From Pachypanchax playfairii (taxonomy: Eukaryota > Chordata > Actinopteri > Cyprinodontiformes > Aplocheilidae): a stretch of 64,000 nucleotides of DNA. Below, piece by piece: positions 59,251 through 64,000 of this stretch (the first letter of the stretch is position 1; each line of letters begins with the position of its first letter). The stretch spans positions 7,715,807 to 7,779,806 of the forward strand of contig SSNP01000008.1 in NCBI GenBank assembly GCA_006937955.1. Reading direction: 5' to 3'. The notes under the pieces are model-generated. The model was not told the DNA's origin. It saw only the letters and a program-made list of their open reading frames with translations, and made no database searches. The position numbers were made by a program, and so were the translations under genes.

Positions 59251-62200
59251 ATTTGTATCATTCAGTATTCGAGTACAACTTTAGGAAAATATCTTTGGGA
59301 ACACAGAGGTTATTCTGTTCTTGGTAAGCTTACACACAACCACGAGTACTGTGAAGTGAATTATTTTAAATGGAATTAAAACAGGATTCATATTGTAATC
59401 CCGTCTTTGTGACTGTGACCTTGTCTGATCTATGTCATAAAGGTTATGATCTGCTTTATTTTTAAGTCAATGTGTTTAAATTATACAGTACTTGGTAAAT
59501 TATTTAGGTTCAACGACCAAAGGTTATTCATAAAAAATGTAATTCACACATTTTAGATTTTTTCCTTGTGTTTAGAGATGTAAAAGCTAATTTCTAATTA
59601 ACTTGCTTTGCCTATCAAGCAGCTCAAAATGTCCTTTCTGATTCCATGTTGCACATTTACAACATGTTCTGGGTTTTAATCAGACAAAATAACTAAAAGC
59701 ATGATACAAAGAAGTAAACAAAAAATATACAAAATACCGTATTTGTTTCTAATACCATATTAGAAAAACAGACTGCGTGGGAGAAATATAGGATAACGAG
59801 CTGTTTTAGGAGGAAAAAGTAACTTTTTCATTATAATAGAAGAGTAAATGAGAAACAGATTGGTGTGATGAATCTAGATGTTCTGAATGTAATTTGCCCA
59901 GTTGATTGGTATTAGACTCATTACTCCATGAGTGATGCTTTTTCATTTTCCCTTTGCAGCCTTCATAAAATAAACAGCATCGTTTAGAATAATCTCTTAT
60001 CTCTGATGATCCATTAAACTATTTGTCAAACTTAAGGTTTATGGTAAGCAAATCCCTCACTCCTAACAGAACCACAGCTTGTCAAAAGAATAAACTAGAA
60101 TTAACGCCTCACAGTTGCCACGGCTAATAGAATTGCACTTTACATCCATATCTGTCCAGACTTTGTGTGTGAAGATTCCAAAGGGAAATTAATAATAACT
60201 TAACACAAAGTCCCTTTGACTTTTTAAAAAAAAAAAATATTTGCATCAGTCTTTGAATTAGTTAAAACAAAAACAGTGAGATCAGATTGTTTTGTTTAGT
60301 GCGGGTTGTAACATGATTAAAAAAAAAATAAAATTGCAATAGGGTGCATAATAATACAAAAGCCCACAATTAGTGGAGAATGATGACAATCTTTTTTTCT
60401 CTGTTGAGGTTGCATGTGAATCCTAATTGTTATTGATGCATGTTAATAAGTTGACTATACTTTGAAGAATTATTTTAACAACAGGTCAGAGAGAAATCAG
60501 TGGGATTGTTGTCCTTTTCAAGACACCAAGAACCTCTCAACCAAAAATAGTGGGGAGGAGTCCATGGAAGAGTCTCCGATGGAGACAAAGTATGAGATAC
60601 CGATAAGACAACAAGATGGTGGCATGTGTGTGTGTTTTTTTTTGTCTAAAATTGTTTTTAAGACTCTCTTTTGTACTGGTCCATCACAAATTAGTAGAAT
60701 TCAACAGATTTTCAGGTAGAAAACAAACAAACAACAAAAACATTATATAAGATTGACTGTGATTACATGATTGCAAGGAAATGCTCTGGGATTTACTGTC
60801 TGTGATCACAGAGACGTGGTCTTACACCAATTGATTATCAAAGGAATTATTTGGATCACAGTTCAGAACAGAAGAGTGATGCATCAGAAATCTAATACCA
60901 AAGACTTGGAGATGAACCCACAAACCATTCATTTCAGGTCTATCATTAAAATGTTATGGATATATAAAACACTTAATATGTTTTTAATTCAGTTCAGTTC
61001 AGTCTGAAGGACATATGTGGGTTTCATTTCCAGGAATAAGATGTTTTTCCTGTCCATTTCCCTTATAAAGAGATCAACACATCAGCTTAACATAAAACTA
61101 CCATAGGATATGTTTGTTGTCCATTATGTTAAAATGCATACACTTAAACAAGGATACATCCTTCATGTCATGGTTTGTGTGTTCTGGTAAAATCAATTAA
61201 ACCTGCTACCTTCTTTTATTATTTCCTGTCTAATCATCGTCTTAATCTCTTAATTGATATTCACCAGTTAGTATTTGTAAAATATAACTTTACATAATTA
61301 GCACATTTAAAAGAGGTTTCATAAGTCCTGCTGTAGAAAAACTCAAGCAGCTGCACATGTATTTTTCCCATTTGTCTGCTCACATCAGTGTTTTTATAAA
61401 AGTCTCCGTGTTCATGCATGAGTATGCAGCATGTAGGCGTATGTCTGCGAACATCTGTTTAGTGTGTGTGAACAGTGTGTCCATGCATTTCATATTTTTG
61501 TTAAGTGTATGCATAACTAGATGCCTGTTAAACTGGAATTCATGCTGTTCTTAAAGAAAAATACATTTAATATGCCAACCCATGTTTGCATGTTTTTAGT
61601 TTCCAGGTGCTCTCATGCATCTAGTGACCAATAAAACAGATATTCAAATTCTTTCAATATGATGCAGTTGCCGGCAACAGCATTGCAGGAAACACACTCA
61701 TGTCCCTGAGCAGCAGAGTGTAAGGGAGGTAGCAGCAGGACAGCAATGAATAACTGTACTCTTTTCATTGGCCTTTTCTCACTATAAGTGACAACTGGGG
61801 ATTCATGGAAACCAACTAATTCACTCAATTTTCAATGTTTTCCATGATAAAGCTGTTTGGTAAACAGACATTCTCATGTTAATAAAACCTTTGAAATTGC
61901 AACCATGGAATTTTGTGCACCATTTAGTTGTTTATCATGATCTACTCTACTTAGAAACTAATTGTCCATTTTTTTTAAATGGGTTGATATGAAAAGGATA
62001 TAAAAAAAAACATCTGTTAGAAGCTCTTTGAATGACCTCAGTTTGGAGAAATAGAACTTAGATATTCCGAAAACAGACAAGATAGTAAGTGGATTTGTGC
62101 TCACTTCTGATCTCGAAAATATTATTTATTTTGTATGTGAGCACACTTTTATAAACCTTTAAGTTGCTGTTAATTTACAGTAGCATTGGGGTTTTTGTAT

Positions 62201-64000
62201 TTATTATTCATTATTATTGGTATATTATGACATTTCAAGTAAAAGTGTTACATGCTAAACTTAACTTTATTTATATAAACACCACCCTGCATAAACAAGT
62301 GTTTGCTGTTTTTCTAAACAGAGATAATATTATTTAATGAAGTCAAAATCAAAAATATTAATAAAAACTTTCTATCACAAAAATGTAAACCAAATAGTTT
62401 GCATTTTTTAAATATAACTGCCCCCCCCCAAAAAAAAGAAAGAAAAAAAAGCAGAATTTTAACAATGTCCCAACTATAATACCATAACTAACAACAGCTC
62501 TGTAACTAGAAAATCTTACAAAGTGTAAAAGTTAGCGGAAAATCTTTAATAGATTGAAACCACATCTTTAAATCCTCTGCGTGAAATGGATATCTTCAAT
62601 TGATTTACACTGAGTCAGGCTCAAGGAGGGAATTTCTTCTTCTTGAAAGCTATTAGGAAACCAAAAGCCAGGCTCTTGCTTCTTTCCTTAGTTCATAGAA
62701 GTTTTCTACACAGGCCCAGCAAACTGAAGGCCACATGACTCGTCCTGTTCACCCAGTTTCAAACCAAAATAAGTCAAATATGCCTGTTTTACAAAAATCT
62801 TTTATGTTTTGTCTCTGTTTGGATGTAGCATCCCCAGATGTAGCAAAACCCATCTGGGTCATTTTCTCCTGTTATCTGAAAGTGCCTAACAATTAGATGC
62901 AGGACAGTTTAATATACTGAAAGGTCATAATATTGTTGACATGAACTACTTTGACATTTCTGAGATTGTTTTAACAGTGATCAACATTAATACCAAACCC
63001 ACTCTGGATAGCTGTTAGCTTGTCAATCCAGTCAGAACTAATCACTATTTATTCTAAATCAATGTTATTCAACTATTTATTCTAAATCAATGTTATTCAA
63101 GGACCTATCAACTATGTCTAAGGTATCAGTTGTTCATGACAATCACTTCACAGCAACTGCTTTAATTCTATTCTTACTAGTTTAGATAAACATGTAACCT
63201 AAACAACAGAAACAAGTCTTTACTATCACATATTGAAGTGCAATTATGAAACTGGACTTTGTTATATAACTGTTAAGACTCTATTCATGGTAAATCTGTT
63301 GTTTATAAGACCTTTTAACTTTGCCTTGGCTCTATAAAGCACTTAGCAACATGTTTGTTATTCACCCTTTCATACATTCACAATACATTTTTTTATTCTA
63401 CACATGAAATGCTTTTTCTCTGTTAACCTGAATCATACTCTCAACATTTTCTTTTTTTATATAATGACATAATGAATATATCAAGAATACTGTGGGATTC
63501 ACAATCTTTCTCAAGGGCACTTTGACATGAAATGAGGTATGTAATCAAACCTTCATAACTATCTGCTTTTTGAAATATGAAACAAAATCAAACTATTCCT
63601 CAGAATGGAAATGTGGGATTTTTATTTCAATATTGCCATCAAATATTGCAGGGACTGCATCATCATCTCTGAAGATGTAATCCTGCTCATTGCAGCTCTT
63701 TCAGCCATCAAAAGAAGATGGAAAAAACAACAACTTTTAAAGTGTTTCATTCTGCTTCTTATTAAAACTCATTTATTAACATGCTACTGGAATTAATGCA
63801 ACAGTTTATCTCTTTATTGAAGGTATTCCAGTTAAAATGGATCAACTTTGTACCATCTTTATATATAAATCACTGTTAATGTATAAGCTATAGACAGAAA
63901 TATAACTGGACACAGGAATGTAACTTTGAAGTTGAAGCCTAAAGGAATGCCTGGCCCTCTGCTGGATGGCTGCAGAACACGTTTAAATGTTTTTCTCTTT
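59251..64000. other. 3' flank of gfra4, no supported gene
   Basis: AT-rich sequence with only short random frames (maximum about 85 codons). It holds a perfect 28-base tandem duplication (63044-63099) and a C9/A-rich patch near 62421. No RNA gene or recognised transposon seen. Confidence 0.6.
63044..63099. repeat. Perfect two-copy 28-base tandem repeat
   Basis: The unit beginning ACTATTTATTCTAAATCAAT is repeated once exactly (63044-63071 and 63072-63099). Perfect identity suggests a recent duplication or an assembly artefact. Confidence 0.9.

Noticed and set aside
1..64000. CRISPR array, bacterial operon or phage-like system
   Set aside because: Intron-split gene, GT-AG splicing, SINEs and microsatellites show a vertebrate nuclear locus. 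No regular spaced repeats or compact gene clusters are present.

Overview
The window is AT-rich vertebrate nuclear DNA. Two things point to a teleost fish. The single confident gene is a GDNF-family receptor alpha gene that keeps an N-terminal domain lost from mammalian GFRA4. The interspersed repeats are also of teleost type: a tRNA-derived SINE, a hAT-type MITE, a long fold-back element, and LINE 3' ends with ATGG tails. The species cannot be named from the sequence. One 318-base assembly gap (31331-31648) and one ambiguous base (18096) are present.

Layout. Positions 1 to about 17950 are 5' flank with no supported gene, carrying decayed repeats and an almost 690-bp inverted repeat at 8096-8783. 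A CpG-rich segment at about 18010-18358 looks like the promoter/5' UTR and holds two short upstream ORFs. Coding then runs on the + strand from 18359 to 58219 in eight exons. The first exon (43 coding bases) is followed by a 29.8-kb intron, then seven exons within 48164-58219. Joined, they give a 430-residue protein: signal peptide, cysteine-rich domains D1, D2 and D3, a Ser/Thr-rich stalk, and a hydrophobic tail typical of a GPI-anchor signal. D2/D3 motifs match GFRA4 best; the a or b paralogue of fish is not resolved. The 3' UTR probably ends near polyadenylation signals at 58762 or 59226. Positions 59250-64000 are 3' flank with no supported gene.

How it works together: GFRA proteins are cell-surface, lipid-anchored co-receptors that bind a GDNF-family ligand (persephin for mammalian GFRA4) and present it to the RET tyrosine kinase. 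The main points of interest are a non-canonical GC donor on intron 3, a weak donor on intron 2, and between them a frame-neutral 81-base exon that could be skipped. The upstream ORFs and several low-repeat intronic blocks that could be enhancers are also notable. No new biological system is evident. The repeats and the gene are of recognisable kinds, although some repeats are structurally striking.
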